Origin: Porticoccus sp. W117
GTDB taxonomy: Bacteria > Pseudomonadota > Gammaproteobacteria > Pseudomonadales > Porticoccaceae
NCBI RefSeq assembly: GCF_030341905.1
Contig: NZ_JATAAF010000003.1
Location: forward strand, 62,001-126,000
DNA length: 64,000 nucleotides
Direction: 5' to 3'
A program made the position numbers and the translations under genes. This document shows positions 25,207 to 34,535 of the stretch, piece after piece. Position 1 is the first letter of the stretch. Every line of letters begins with the position of its first letter. The notes under the pieces are model-generated. The model was not told where the DNA came from and did not search any database. It worked only from the letters and a program-made list of their open reading frames with translations.

Positions 25207-25857
25207 ATGGATGAACTGTATCGAGCTCCCAAGGCAGATCTGTTAGACCCTTCCAAGTTTGAAAGCCCAAGCTATAACCCCTGGCTTTCTATCTGGCTCC
25301 AGCCTCGGGCTACCATGCGTTTTGTTCTGCGAACCAAGTCTATCTATTGGGCATGGTTTTTGTTGTTGATTACTTGTATTCCCTCAGTGTTATGGGGGCT
25401 TGAAAGGCGGGACATACCATTAAATTACGCTGTGGTAGCGATTGTGGGTGTTGTTTTTTTTATCCTGTATTTTCTCTTATTTACCAGCATTATGTATGCT
25501 ACCCGCGGCTGGGTTAAAGGTGGTGGTAATTGGAGAGGATTGTTTATTGCCGTTGGTTGGTCGAGCGTGCCTTTTATGTGGGGTATATTGATTGATCTGC
25601 CATACTGGGTTCTTTATAGCGGCACTGTGACACTTGATGAGGCGCTTTCTGAGAGCATTTTCTATGGGCTTGATGGCTTGACCTCTGTGATCAGTGTTTG
25701 GGGTACAGCAACATTGATATTTTGCGTAGCAGAAGTGCACAAAATATCTTTTTGGAAAAGTTTGCTGCACACACTTTTATCTACCATCTTTGCATTAATT
25801 CCAGTGGGTGGCTTGGCGTATTGGTTGTTTTTTCAGTATTTTATGTTCGCTGCGTAG
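25207..25857 (+). CDS. Yip1-like multi-pass membrane protein
   Basis: 216 residues with a soluble start (YNPWLSIWLQPRATMRFVLR) and about five membrane helices (WAWFLLLITCIPSVLWGL, YAVVAIVGVVFFILYFLLFT, LFIAVGWSSVPFMWGILI, ISVWGTATLIFCVAEV, LLSTIFALIPVGGLAYWL). The N-terminal P-x-x-x-x-W-x-x-I-W-x-x-P-R motif and helix layout match the bacterial Yip1 domain. Function unknown. It lies 20 bp after higA and may be read from the same transcript. Confidence 0.65.
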   Translation: MDELYRAPKADLLDPSKFESPSYNPWLSIWLQPRATMRFVLRTKSIYWAWFLLLITCIPSVLWGLERRDIPLNYAVVAIVGVVFFILYFLLFTSIMYATRGWVKGGGNWRGLFIAVGWSSVPFMWGILIDLPYWVLYSGTVTLDEALSESIFYGLDGLTSVISVWGTATLIFCVAEVHKISFWKSLLHTLLSTIFALIPVGGLAYWLFFQYFMFAA

Positions 25858-25860
25858 CCA

Positions 25861-27333
25861 TTATTTTTCTTTCCAAAACTCCGCATTTTTTATTCCCAGT
25901 TTTTCCGGTGAAAACTTAATCTCAGCCTCACCAGATTTTTTCTGCCTTTCATAATCCCGCAGCGCCTTAATCGCCGGGCGGCCGATAAAGAAAATAATAA
26001 TCATGGCAATAACATTGACCCAGGCCATCAGGCCAACGCCGATATCCCCCAGCCCCCAAGCCAGGTTGGCGGCTTTGATGGTGCCGTAGAACACCATGGC
26101 GACCAGGCCGATTTTCAGTAACGTCATGGCGTGGGGGATTTTCAGGGTGCGTTCCATATAAGCCACATTACTTTCGGCGATGTAGTAATAGGCGAGCAAG
26201 GTGGTGAATGAGAAGAAAAACAGCGCCACGGCCACAAAGGGGTTGCCCACGCCGGGGGCCACGCTTTCGATAGCCAGTTGGGTAAAGGCGGGGCTATTGG
26301 CGTCTACTGAGGCGGCCAGGTTTTGAATCAGAAAGCCGCCGTCCGGGTTGTGTACGTTGTAAGCGCCGGTAATCAAGATCATAAAGGCGGTGGCACTGCA
26401 CACAAACAGGGTATCGATGTATACCGAAAACGCCTGCACCAGTCCCTGCTGCGCCGGGTGTTTTACCTCGGCGGCAGCGGCGGCGTGGGGGGCAGTACCT
26501 TGCCCTGCTTCATTGGAGTAAACGCCCCGTTTTACGCCCCAGCCAATGGCAGCGCCCACTCCTGCCATGGGGCTCATGGCATCGCCAACAATCAGTGACA
26601 CCATGGCGGGCACTTGGTCTATATGCATAACAATGATCACACAGGCGGCGAGGATATAAGCCAGCGCCATAAAGGGCACAACCACCTGGGTGAAATGAGC
26701 GATACGCTTAACGCCGCCAAACACAATGATTCCCAGCAGGGTGATTACGCACAACCCGGTGATCAGTTTTGTGGTGGTGATTTGCCCTAAAAACGTATCC
26801 AGTGTTGCCCCGGCTCCTACCGCCTGTTCCACCGCATTGCCAATAGCGTTGGACTGCACTGTGGGCAGTAAAAAGCCGCAGGCGACGATGGTGGCAATGG
26901 CAAATACCCAGGCGTACCACTTCTGGCCCATGGCTTTTTCGATGTAATAGGCGGGGCCGCCGCGGTACTGGCCGTGTTGCACTTCTTTATAAATCTGCGC
27001 CAGCGTGGCTTCCACAAACGCGGTGGCGGCACCAAAAAACGCCACCACCCACATCCAGAACACCGCACCGGGCCCGCCAAAACCGATAGCGGCAGCAACC
27101 CCGGCGATGTTACCGGTACCCACTCGGCCAGACAGGGACATGGTTAATGCCTGGAACGAAGAAATGCCTCTTTTGGAATCTTTGTTATTGACCAGCAGGC
27201 GGATCATCTCGCGAAACTGGCGCACTTGCACAAAACGAGTAGCGATGGAGTAAAACAAACCGGCAGCGAGAAACAGACCAATAAAGGCAGGGCTCCAGAT
27301 AATGCCGTTAAGGGTGTCGACGATGTTTTGCAT
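25861..27333 (-). CDS. AGCS-family alanine/glycine:cation symporter
   Basis: 490 residues, about 11 membrane helices. The family signature is clear: SGRVGTGNIAGVAAAIGFGG, GAVFWMWVVAFFGAATAFVE, GGPAYYIEKAMG, and GAAIGWGVKRGVYSNEAGQG. AGCS proteins import alanine or glycine with sodium. The gene runs convergent to the Yip1-like gene with a 3-bp gap. It lies on the same strand as the downstream end of the aromatic cluster but faces no obvious partner. Confidence 0.93.
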   Translation of the reverse strand: MQNIVDTLNGIIWSPAFIGLFLAAGLFYSIATRFVQVRQFREMIRLLVNNKDSKRGISSFQALTMSLSGRVGTGNIAGVAAAIGFGGPGAVFWMWVVAFFGAATAFVEATLAQIYKEVQHGQYRGGPAYYIEKAMGQKWYAWVFAIATIVACGFLLPTVQSNAIGNAVEQAVGAGATLDTFLGQITTTKLITGLCVITLLGIIVFGGVKRIAHFTQVVVPFMALAYILAACVIIVMHIDQVPAMVSLIVGDAMSPMAGVGAAIGWGVKRGVYSNEAGQGTAPHAAAAAEVKHPAQQGLVQAFSVYIDTLFVCSATAFMILITGAYNVHNPDGGFLIQNLAASVDANSPAFTQLAIESVAPGVGNPFVAVALFFFSFTTLLAYYYIAESNVAYMERTLKIPHAMTLLKIGLVAMVFYGTIKAANLAWGLGDIGVGLMAWVNVIAMIIIFFIGRPAIKALRDYERQKKSGEAEIKFSPEKLGIKNAEFWKEK

Positions 27334-27404
27334 AATGGCCCGCCTTGGGTTAATTATTTTTGTTGGTCGAGCATAAAGAAGTGAAGTGCGGCGGGCAAGG
27401 TGGC

Positions 27405-28184
27405 CTACATTACTTCACCGCCCGCCACAGAAATACCCTGCCCGGTGATTGATGCCGCCTGTTCCCCACATAGCCAGAGCACTGTGTCGGCCACTTCTTG
27501 CGGTTGAATCAGGCGGCCCTGGGGATTGGTTTTGGTGAGTTCGGCTCGCGCTTCGGTTTCGCTGCGGCCGGTTTTTCCCATGATGTTTTTAATAGCGTCT
27601 TTGACAATATCGGTTTCTGTGTAACCGGGGCAGATGGCGTTAACGGTAATGCCTTTGGTGGCAAATTCCAGCGCCAGAGCGCGGGTTAATCCGAGTACTC
27701 CGTGTTTGGCAGCGGTGTAGGCGGCTACATAGGCGTAACCTTTTTGAGCGGCGGTGCTGGCGATGTTAATAATGCGGCCAGCGCCTTGTTCCACCATATC
27801 GGGCAGGGCGGCCCGGGTGCAGTAGTGTACGCCGTTAAGGTTGACCGCCAGGCAGTTATGCCAGTCGTCGTGGCTGGTTTTCAGGTAGGGCCTGGCTTCG
27901 GCGGCGCCGGCGTTGTTGACCAGAATATCTACCGGGCCAAAAGCGGCTTTGGCCTTTTCAAAGGCGGTGATCACAGCGTCGCTATTGGTAACATCAACGG
28001 CAACCGCCTGGCTGTTGTTGCCCAGCTTTCCATTTAGTTCTGCAACTCGCTCGTTCAGGTGGCTTTCAGTGCGGCCCATTAAAGTGACTTTGTAGCCTTG
28101 GCGGTGCAGGGTGCTTGCAATCGCCGCCCCAATACCACGGCCTGCGCCGGTTACGATGGCGTGTTTGTTTTGGAGTGATGTCAT
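27405..28184 (-). CDS. Short-chain dehydrogenase/reductase, 3-hydroxyacyl-CoA type
   Basis: 259 residues of classical SDR. The NAD(P) motif TGAGRGIG is at 12-19, NNAG at 90-93, and the catalytic Ser143, Tyr156 and Lys160 lie in IASTAAQKGYAYVAAYTAAK. The closest resemblance is to 3-hydroxyacyl-CoA or cyclohexanol-CoA type dehydrogenases. It lies downstream of the monooxygenase/reductase fusion on the same strand, separated by a REP-like repeat, and probably oxidises a hydroxyl group of the CoA-bound ring product. Confidence 0.88.
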   Translation of the reverse strand: MTSLQNKHAIVTGAGRGIGAAIASTLHRQGYKVTLMGRTESHLNERVAELNGKLGNNSQAVAVDVTNSDAVITAFEKAKAAFGPVDILVNNAGAAEARPYLKTSHDDWHNCLAVNLNGVHYCTRAALPDMVEQGAGRIINIASTAAQKGYAYVAAYTAAKHGVLGLTRALALEFATKGITVNAICPGYTETDIVKDAIKNIMGKTGRSETEARAELTKTNPQGRLIQPQEVADTVLWLCGEQAASITGQGISVAGGEVM

Positions 28185-28203
28185 TATTTGGTGCTCTTCT
28201 TTC

Positions 28204-28282
28204 CGTCATTCCCGCGAAGGCGGGAATCCATTTTGATGTGTTGCACTGAACTTCATGGATCCCCGCTTTCGCGAGGATGACG
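28204..28282. repeat. REP-like repeat, CGTCATTCCCGCG...GAGGATGACG type
   Basis: It lies between the SDR gene and the monooxygenase fusion. The left hairpin starts CGTCATTCCCGCGAAGGCGG, and the right half ends GCGAGGATGACG. Same family as the unit at 10235-10319. Confidence 0.8.
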
Positions 28283-28313
28283 GTAGTGTAGTTTTTCGCG
28301 TAGTCCGTGGCGG

Positions 28314-30632
28314 TTACACATTAATCGCCATATCTGCCGCCCGCTGCAGATTGCGTTCCAGTTGATCAAAGCCCGATTCATACTGTACCGGCACTTGTAC
28401 TGCATCGCCACGGTAGTGTTGTTCGGCAGCGGCGCGAATGGTCCAGTTGGGGTCTGTCAGGTGGGGGCGGGCCAGGCAGCAAAGGTCGGCGCGGCCGGCG
28501 GCGAGAATGCTGTTGACGTGATCCACTTCGAAAATATTGCCCACCGCCATGGTGGCGATGTTGGCTTCATTGCGGATCTGATCGGAGAACGGTGTCTGGA
28601 ACATGCGCCCGTAAACCGGGTTGGCGTCGGTAGTGGTCTGGCCTGCAGAGACATCAATAATATCGACGCCCGCGGCTTTAAATGCCTTGGCGATTTCCAC
28701 GGATTCTGCCGGCGTAACACCCAGATCGCCCACCCAGTCGTTGGAGGAGATGCGCACAGAAACGGGTTTGTTCTCCGGCCATACTGCGCGCACGGCGTGG
28801 AACACTTCCAGTGGGAAGCGCAGGCGGTTTTCCAGCGAACCGCCGTATTCGTCGTCGCGCTTGTTGAGTACCGGGGTGATAAAGGCACTCATCAGGTAGC
28901 CGTGGGCGTAGTGCATCTCCAGCATGTCGAAGCCGGCACGCTCGGCCCGTTCAGCGGCGGCCACAAACTGGTCGCGCACGGTGTCCATATCCGCGCGGGT
29001 CATGGCGCGGGGTATCTGGTTGATTTTTGAATAGGGCACCGCAGAAGCGGACATGGCTTGCCAGTTGCCGTGATCCAGCGGTTGGTCCATGCCCTCCCAC
29101 AACACTTTGGTAGAGGCTTTGGGGCCCGCGTGGCCCAGCTGCATACAGATTTTTGCCTGGCTGTGGTTGTGGGTGAAGTCGACAATGCGCTTCCAGGCGG
29201 CTTCTTGCTCGTCTGTGTACAGGCCGGCACAACCGGGGGTGATGCGCCCCTCTTCAGAGACATCGGTCATCTCGGTGTAAACCAACCCGGCGCCGCCTTT
29301 GGCCAGTGCGCCGTAGTGCACCAGATGCCAGTCGTCGGGCACTCCGTCTTTGGCGCTGTACATGGACATGGGGGATACCACAACGCGGTTTGCCAAGGTC
29401 ATGTCGCGCAATTTGAACGGGGTAAACATGGGGGGTACTGGCTCGCTGGGTGCGGTTTTTCCCGCCGCCTGACAGGCCTTGTCGGCAAAGTCTTTTTCCA
29501 CGCTTTCCAGCCAGGCTTTGTCCCGCAGGCGCAGATTTTCATGGCTCACCCGCTGGCTGCGGGTCAGCAATGCGTAGGCGAATTGTTTGGTATCGTAGTT
29601 CAGGTATCGACCAACTTCTTCAAACCAGCTCATGGAATTGCGCGCGGCGCTTTGCAGTTTCAGGGCTTCCAGCTCGCGTTCGTCCTGGTAGTTTTTCAGG
29701 GCTTCCTGTAACGACTCCTCTGAGTTGAGGTGCTCAGCCAGACAGATAGCGTCTTCAAAACCCAGCTTCGTGCCGGAGCCGATGGAAAAGTGGGCAGTGT
29801 GGGCGGCGTCACCGATCAATACCACATTGCCTTTCACCCAGTTGTGGCACAGCACCCTGGGGAAGTTGATCCAGGCAGAACCGCGAATGTGGTTGGAATT
29901 GGTCAGTAATTCGTGGCCATTTAGGTGCTTTTCGAAGATTTTGCGGCAGGTTTCCGCGCTTTCTTCCTGACTCATGTGCGCGAAGCCCCACTTGTCGTAG
30001 GTGTCTGGTGCGCACTCCACAATAAAGGTCGAGGTTTCGTTGTCGAACTGGTAGGCGTGCACCCACAGCCAGCCGTGCTCGGTTTCCTCAAAGATAAAGG
30101 TAAAGGCGTCGTCAAAGCGGTGTTTGGTGCCCAGCCAGACGAATTTGTTGGGGCGCATTTCGATATCGCAATCAAAGCCGACGTGGTCGGAATTGCGCAC
30201 TTTTGAATTGAGTCCATCGGCGGCGACAATCAAATCCGCATCGGCGAATTTGGTGGTCAGGTCTTCCAACTCCACCACGGTGGAAAATACTTGTTTAATG
30301 CCCAATTCCTCGGCCCGCTGGCTGAGTATCTGCAGCATGCGCTTGCGGCCAATGCCGATAAAACCGTGGCCATCAGAGCGCTCGGTCTGGCCGTTGATGG
30401 TGACGTCGATCAAGTCCCAGTGAATCAGCTCGCTGGTCATGGCCTGGGCGCTCACCGGGTCGTTGGCCTGCAGGTTGTCCATGGTCTGGTCGGAGAACAC
30501 CACTCCCCAGCCAAAGGTATCTCCGGGCTGATTGCGCTCGTACACAGTGATGTCGTGCTCGGGATTGCGCAGTTTCATGGAGATGGCGAGGTAGAGGCCA
30601 GAGGGGCCACCGCCCAGGCAGACAATTTTCAT
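28314..30632 (-). CDS. Bifunctional FAD monooxygenase / old-yellow-enzyme reductase (2-aminobenzoyl-CoA monooxygenase/reductase-like)
   Basis: 772 residues with two fused enzymes. Residues 1 to about 375 are a flavin hydroxylase (FAD motif [15 protein letters not shown]; second FAD motif [20 protein letters not shown]). Residues about 388-765 are an FMN old-yellow-enzyme TIM barrel ([49 protein letters not shown]). This fusion is known from 2-aminobenzoyl-CoA monooxygenase/reductase, which hydroxylates and then reduces the ring, and from salicylyl-CoA 5-hydroxylase-type annotations. Neighbouring hydratase, acyl-CoA dehydrogenase, SDR, RidA and MarR genes support a CoA-bound aromatic pathway. 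Anthranilate as substrate is an inference. Confidence 0.9.
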   Translation of the reverse strand: MKIVCLGGGPSGLYLAISMKLRNPEHDITVYERNQPGDTFGWGVVFSDQTMDNLQANDPVSAQAMTSELIHWDLIDVTINGQTERSDGHGFIGIGRKRMLQILSQRAEELGIKQVFSTVVELEDLTTKFADADLIVAADGLNSKVRNSDHVGFDCDIEMRPNKFVWLGTKHRFDDAFTFIFEETEHGWLWVHAYQFDNETSTFIVECAPDTYDKWGFAHMSQEESAETCRKIFEKHLNGHELLTNSNHIRGSAWINFPRVLCHNWVKGNVVLIGDAAHTAHFSIGSGTKLGFEDAICLAEHLNSEESLQEALKNYQDERELEALKLQSAARNSMSWFEEVGRYLNYDTKQFAYALLTRSQRVSHENLRLRDKAWLESVEKDFADKACQAAGKTAPSEPVPPMFTPFKLRDMTLANRVVVSPMSMYSAKDGVPDDWHLVHYGALAKGGAGLVYTEMTDVSEEGRITPGCAGLYTDEQEAAWKRIVDFTHNHSQAKICMQLGHAGPKASTKVLWEGMDQPLDHGNWQAMSASAVPYSKINQIPRAMTRADMDTVRDQFVAAAERAERAGFDMLEMHYAHGYLMSAFITPVLNKRDDEYGGSLENRLRFPLEVFHAVRAVWPENKPVSVRISSNDWVGDLGVTPAESVEIAKAFKAAGVDIIDVSAGQTTTDANPVYGRMFQTPFSDQIRNEANIATMAVGNIFEVDHVNSILAAGRADLCCLARPHLTDPNWTIRAAAEQHYRGDAVQVPVQYESGFDQLERNLQRAADMAINV

Positions 30633-30663
30633 GGTTGGCTCCAGAGGGTAATGAGCTATATGC

Positions 30664-30675
30664 TTTACATGTAAA
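30664..30675. promoter_or_regulatory. Candidate MarR operator in the divergent promoter
   Basis: The perfect palindrome TTTACATGTAAA, with a weaker related copy (TTTATGTGTAAA) at 30695-30706. Both lie between the divergent monooxygenase and enoyl-CoA hydratase genes. The MarR protein at 33489 is the obvious candidate to bind here. Confidence 0.55.
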
Positions 30676-30723
30676 CTATATTAGATGTGTTCTATTTATG
30701 TGTAAAGTATTATTGTGGTGGTA

Positions 30724-30811
30724 TGTGAGACGAGAGATGGGAGATGAGAGACGGGCGACTTCGCAACTGAGCCGGAGTAACCCGTCTCTCATCTTTCATC
30801 TCACATCTCTC
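30724..30811. repeat. Palindromic GAGACGAGAGATG...CATCTCACATCTCTCG repeat
   Basis: The left arm is rich in GAGACG/GAGATG, the right arm in CGTCTC/CATCTC. The two arms pair over about 30 bp. Copies at 32922-33010 and 53713-53790 share the arms but differ in the centre. It ends about 20 bp before the hydratase start. Confidence 0.75.
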
Positions 30812-30831
30812 GCGACCAACAGGAGCCACAA

Positions 30832-31659
30832 ATGAGACCGCGCAATCGCTTCAATCCTGAAACCTATCAACCAGAGCATTTCCTGTGGGCGTTCGACAGT
30901 GGCGTAGCGACGGTCACCCTTAACATTCCTGACCGCAAAAATCCGCTGACGTTTGATTCCTACGCCGAGCTGCGGGACACCTTTCGCGATCTGGTGTATG
31001 TGGACGACGTCAAAGCGGTGGTGATTACCGGTGCGGAGGGCAACTTCTGTTCCGGCGGTGACGTGCACGACATCATCGGCCCGCTGGTGAATATGGACAT
31101 GCGCGAGCTGCTGGACTTTACCCGCATGACCGGCGACTTGGTAAAAGCCATGCGCGCCTGTCCGCAGCCGATCCTGGCGGCAGTGGATGGCATCAGCATG
31201 GGCGCCGGCGCCATCATCGCCATGGCCTCCGACTTCCGTTACGGAACGCCCGAATGCAAAACCGCCTTCCTGTTTTCCCGCGTGGGTCTTGCCGGTTGTG
31301 ACATGGGTGCCTGCGCTATTTTGCCGCGCATTATCGGCCAGGGCCGTGCCTCTGAACTGCTCTACACCGGTCGCACCATGAGTGCTGAAGAGGGAGAGCG
31401 TTGGGGCTACTTTAATAAGCTGGTGGATCGCGACAACCTGCTGATCGAAACCCAGGCCATGGCCAAGCGCCTGCTGCAAGGCCCAACTTTCGCCCACGGT
31501 ATTACCAAAACCATGCTCCACCAGGAGTGGAATATGACCATCGACCAGGCCATTGAAGCGGAAGCTCAAGCCCAGGCAATCTGTATGCAGACTCAGGATT
31601 TTGAACGGGCGTATAAGGCTTTTGTGGCGAAAGAGAAGCCGGGTTTTGAGGGGAATTAA
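30832..31659 (+). CDS. Enoyl-CoA hydratase/isomerase family protein
   Basis: 275 residues, AGGAG upstream. The crotonase fold is clear: [20 protein letters not shown], the oxyanion-hole segment [13 protein letters not shown], and [21 protein letters not shown] longer N-terminus (about 25 residues) than typical FadB-type hydratases matches the badK-like group found in aromatic CoA pathways. It should hydrate or hydrolytically open a CoA-bound alicyclic ring. It is the first gene of the plus-strand operon facing the monooxygenase fusion. Confidence 0.88.
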   Translation: MRPRNRFNPETYQPEHFLWAFDSGVATVTLNIPDRKNPLTFDSYAELRDTFRDLVYVDDVKAVVITGAEGNFCSGGDVHDIIGPLVNMDMRELLDFTRMTGDLVKAMRACPQPILAAVDGISMGAGAIIAMASDFRYGTPECKTAFLFSRVGLAGCDMGACAILPRIIGQGRASELLYTGRTMSAEEGERWGYFNKLVDRDNLLIETQAMAKRLLQGPTFAHGITKTMLHQEWNMTIDQAIEAEAQAQAICMQTQDFERAYKAFVAKEKPGFEGN

Positions 31660-31665
31660 TGACAG

Positions 31666-31760
31666 GTCATTGCGAGGAGCCTTTCGTTTAAAGAAAGGCG
31701 ACGCGGCAATCCAGCGGCTTTAGTAAGACACTAGATTGCTTCGCTGCGCTCGCAATGACG
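31666..31760. repeat. GTCATTGCGAGGAGC...GCTCGCAATGAC palindromic repeat
   Basis: It begins GTCATTGCGAGGAGC and ends GCTGCGCTCGCAATGACG, with an inner hairpin (CCTTTCGTTTAAAGAAAGG). It fills the gap between the hydratase and acyl-CoA dehydrogenase genes. Same family as 34431-34527 and the fragments at 239 and 50694. Confidence 0.75.
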
Positions 31761-31774
31761 GTAGCGAGAAAAAT

Positions 31775-32923
31775 ATGAGCGATAAAACTTTCCTGGATTG
31801 GCCCTTTCTGGAGCCGCGCCACAAACAACTGGCCGCCGATCTCGATCAATGGGCGGGTAAAAATATATCAACCGACCACGGCCACAGCATCGCGGAAGTA
31901 GACGATGCCTGCCGCCGTACCGTAAAGGCGTTGGCGGAAGGCGGCTGGTTAACGCACTCTGTGGCGATAAACAGCGAGGGCGGCAAGCTGGATGTGCGCA
32001 GCTTGTGTCTGATTCGCGAAACCCTGGCGCGCCATTCTGGTCTGGCGGATTTTGCCTTTGCCATGCAGGGGCTGGGCAGCGGGCCGATCTCGTTGTTTGG
32101 CAATGACGAGCAGCAGCAACAGTATTTACCAGCAGTGCGCAGCGGTGACAAAATCGCCGCCTTTGCCCTCACCGAACCGGAGGCGGGTTCTGACGTAGCC
32201 GCCTGTTCCACGTCGGCGGTAGAGGAGGGAGATCATTTCGTTCTTAACGGCGAAAAAACTTTTATTTCCAACGGTGGTATCGCTGACTTTTACGTGGTGT
32301 TTGCCCGTACTAGCGATGAGGGCGCCCGTGGTCTGAGTGCTTTTATTGTTGAGGCCAGCGACCTTGAAATTGCGGAGCGTATTGAAGTGATCGCCCCTCA
32401 CCCATTGGCAAAATTGCGCTTTAACAATCTGCGAGTACCCAAAACCAATTTGCTGGGCGAGATCGGCCAGGGCTTTAAAATTGCCATGGCCACGCTGGAT
32501 GTATTTCGCACCACAGTGGGTGCGGCGGCACTGGGTTTTGCCCGTCGCGCACTGGATGAGGCGCTGGCCCGCACCACCGATCGGCAGCTATTTGGTGCAC
32601 CCATGGCCGACCTGCCGGGTGTTCAAACCCAGCTGGCAGAAATGGCACTGGATATTGATGCCAGCGCATTGCTGATCTATCGCTCTGCCTGGACCAAAGA
32701 CTGTGTCGCTGACCGCGTCACCCGTGAAGCCTCCATGGCCAAACTCTACGCCACCGAAGCAGCGCAACGGGTGGTCGATAAGGCGGTGCAATTGTTTGGC
32801 GGCCTCGGTGTGACCAGCGGCGTTATGGTGGAGCAGCTCTACCGGGAAGTGCGGGCGTTGCGGATTTATGAAGGGGCGTCGGAAGTGCAGAAGTTGGTGA
32901 TAGCGAGGCAGATATTGACGTGA
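31775..32923 (+). CDS. Acyl-CoA dehydrogenase
   Basis: 382 residues from ATG 31775; an open stretch upstream is repeat sequence. Typical acyl-CoA dehydrogenase parts: [17 protein letters not shown] (FAD/substrate loop), [19 protein letters not shown], and the C-terminal [17 protein letters not shown] and [17 protein letters not shown], in which the Glu of YEGASE is at the position of the usual catalytic base. It should introduce a double bond into an acyl-CoA of the pathway. It is separated from the upstream hydratase by a palindromic repeat and from ridA by another. Confidence 0.9.
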   Translation: MSDKTFLDWPFLEPRHKQLAADLDQWAGKNISTDHGHSIAEVDDACRRTVKALAEGGWLTHSVAINSEGGKLDVRSLCLIRETLARHSGLADFAFAMQGLGSGPISLFGNDEQQQQYLPAVRSGDKIAAFALTEPEAGSDVAACSTSAVEEGDHFVLNGEKTFISNGGIADFYVVFARTSDEGARGLSAFIVEASDLEIAERIEVIAPHPLAKLRFNNLRVPKTNLLGEIGQGFKIAMATLDVFRTTVGAAALGFARRALDEALARTTDRQLFGAPMADLPGVQTQLAEMALDIDASALLIYRSAWTKDCVADRVTREASMAKLYATEAAQRVVDKAVQLFGGLGVTSGVMVEQLYREVRALRIYEGASEVQKLVIARQILT

Positions 32924-33010
32924 GATGTTAGACGAGAGATGGGAGACGTGTTACTTCGTTGTGCGTTTGGAGTGTAACTCGTCTCTCATCTCACATCTCC
33001 CGTCTCTCAC
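32922..33010. repeat. Palindromic GAGACGAGAGATG...CATCTCCCGTCTCTCAC repeat
   Basis: It overlaps the acyl-CoA dehydrogenase stop and shares both arms with 30724-30811 and 53713-53790. Confidence 0.7.
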
Positions 33011-33076
33011 AACAATCGAATAACGAACGAATTAACTACAGCGCACTTAACGCGCGAAAATCAGGAAAGTACAAAC

Positions 33077-33472
33077 ATGCAATTCATCAACCCCGAAGGT
33101 TGGCCTCGCCCCCGCGGTTACTCCAACGGCATTCTCGCCGAGGGCAAAACCCTGTACGTGGGTGGCCAGATTGGTTGGGATGAGAACGAGCAATTTCACA
33201 GCGACGATTTTATTGAGCAGATTGCCCAGGCGTTAAAAAATACCGTGGCTATTCTGGATGCCGGTGGCGCCAGGCCGGAGCATATCGTGCGTATGACCTG
33301 GTATATCACCGACCGCGATGAATACCTGTCGCGGCTCAAAGAGATGGGGGAAGTGTATCGGCAGATCATTGGCCGCCACTTCCCGGTGATGGCCATGGTA
33401 CAAGTGGCGGGCTTGATGGAAGCCCGCGCCAAGGTGGAGGTGGAAACCACCGCCGTGATTCCAAATTCATAA
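33077..33472 (+). CDS. RidA-family (YjgF/L-PSP) protein
   Basis: 131 residues. RidA features: GWPRPRGYSNGILAEGKTLY, VGGQIGWDENEQF, QALKNTVAILDAGGARPEHI, and the C-terminal EARAKVEVETTAVIP. Family members hydrolyse reactive enamines and imines to ketones plus ammonia. In a 2-aminobenzoyl-CoA-type pathway this would release the ring nitrogen after reduction, which makes its presence here informative. That link is an inference. Confidence 0.9.
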   Translation: MQFINPEGWPRPRGYSNGILAEGKTLYVGGQIGWDENEQFHSDDFIEQIAQALKNTVAILDAGGARPEHIVRMTWYITDRDEYLSRLKEMGEVYRQIIGRHFPVMAMVQVAGLMEARAKVEVETTAVIPNS

Positions 33473-33488
33473 CGATTGAGAACTAGCG

Positions 33489-33950
33489 ATGCCGTCAAAT
33501 TTCGCCGATACCCACAGCAAAAACGCCTTGCGCGCCTGGCTGCAGTTAACCAAGTGCGCCAAGGGGATTGAAGGCCGGGTCAACAGTTGTTTTGTGAATG
33601 ATCACAACAGCTCCCTGTCCCGTTTCGATGTGTTGGCCAATCTGGATCGCATGCCCGAAGGCCGTGCCTCCACCAGCCAGTTGGCGAAAATGCTGTTGGC
33701 ATCGAAGGGCAATATCACCCGTTTACTGGATCGCATGGAAGGTGACGGTTTGATCGAACGAAAGCCCAGTGAAGTGGATCGTCGGGTCAGTGATATTCAT
33801 TTGGCGGATAAGGGCAAGCAGCTTTTCGCCGCTATGGCTGCAGATCACGAACGCTGGGCAGATGATATTTTCGGCGCGCTCAGCAACGACGAAATCAAGA
33901 CGTTGATTGAATTGATCGGCAAACTGCGGGGCCGTCTCGACGAGGCCTGA
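33489..33950 (+). CDS. MarR-family transcriptional regulator
   Basis: 153 residues, 16 bp after ridA. The winged helix core is evident: LSRFDVLANLDRMPEGRAST, SQLAKMLLASKGNITRLLDR, MEGDGLIERKPSEVDRRVSD, IHLADKGKQLF. It is the last gene of the plus-strand cluster and the likely ligand-responsive repressor, possibly sensing the aromatic CoA ester. Its 3' end overlaps the convergent membrane-protein gene by 56 bp. Confidence 0.92.
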   Translation: MPSNFADTHSKNALRAWLQLTKCAKGIEGRVNSCFVNDHNSSLSRFDVLANLDRMPEGRASTSQLAKMLLASKGNITRLLDRMEGDGLIERKPSEVDRRVSDIHLADKGKQLFAAMAADHERWADDIFGALSNDEIKTLIELIGKLRGRLDEA

Positions 33951-34386
33951 CATTTTTGCGCCGCGCCCGTTGAATATGAATAGCCAACAACACGGGCAAC
34001 AGCAGACCTAAGGATGCATGAATATTGGCCACCCAGGCGCGCACGTCTTCGTTGGCCAGGTAGTACAGCAACCAGGCGCTGATCACCATCAGTGCCACCA
34101 CAATGGCCATAGCCACCCCCATGGGATGACGCTTTTTGGCTGGCCAGGTATGGGCTACGTGGCCGACAAACAACGCTCCCAGAAACATCATCATCACAAA
34201 GGCCGCGCCACCGTGCAGTTGCAGCAGGGGAAACTGCAACGGATGGCGTTCCGGACCGAAGTCTCCTTCAATGCGCACCCAGCGACTGAGAATAAAAAAA
34301 CCGATGCCGCTGCACCAGCTAGTGGCCAGCGCCCCGTACAGGGCGCGACGCCAGGGCTTGCGGATTTTGATGTGAATGCCTGCCAT
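33895..34386 (-). CDS. Four-helix His-rich membrane protein (cytochrome-b/DUF4405-like)
   Basis: 163 residues with four hydrophobic helices. His residues sit where a four-helix haem-b bundle would need them: His58 (LQLHGG), His76 and His79 (VGHVAH), His123 (NIHASLG) and His137 (AIHIQ). The likely fold is a small ferric-reductase-like or DUF4405 cytochrome b. The same-strand neighbours are an FMN-binding secreted protein and a barrel, and a divergent TonB receptor shares a Fur-like palindrome, so transfer of electrons across the inner membrane for iron reduction is a reasonable inference. The 3' end overlaps the end of marR. Confidence 0.65.
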   Translation of the reverse strand: MAGIHIKIRKPWRRALYGALATSWCSGIGFFILSRWVRIEGDFGPERHPLQFPLLQLHGGAAFVMMMFLGALFVGHVAHTWPAKKRHPMGVAMAIVVALMVISAWLLYYLANEDVRAWVANIHASLGLLLPVLLAIHIQRARRKNVRPRRDGPAVCRSIQSTS

Positions 34387-34430
34387 GATCGATGTTGATT
34401 GCGGTGGGTAGAGGGTTGAAAAATATTTCT

Positions 34431-34527
34431 GTCATTGCGAGGAGCCTTCTTATTGATAAAGAAGGGTGACGCGGCAATCTCCTGATATCGAAACGTCCAG
34501 ATGGAGATCGCCGCGCTCGCGATGACG
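34431..34527. repeat. GTCATTGCGAGGAGC...GCTCGCGATGACG palindromic repeat
   Basis: It fills most of the 149-bp gap between the cytochrome-like and FMN-binding genes. The inner hairpin CCTTCTTATTGATAAAGAAGG resembles that at 31680 but differs in sequence. Confidence 0.75.
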
Positions 34528-34535
34528 GGCGTTTG

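Noticed and set aside
30724-33010. CRISPR array
   Set aside because: The repeats are few, palindromic with variable centres and scattered by kilobases, without regular spacers or cas genes.
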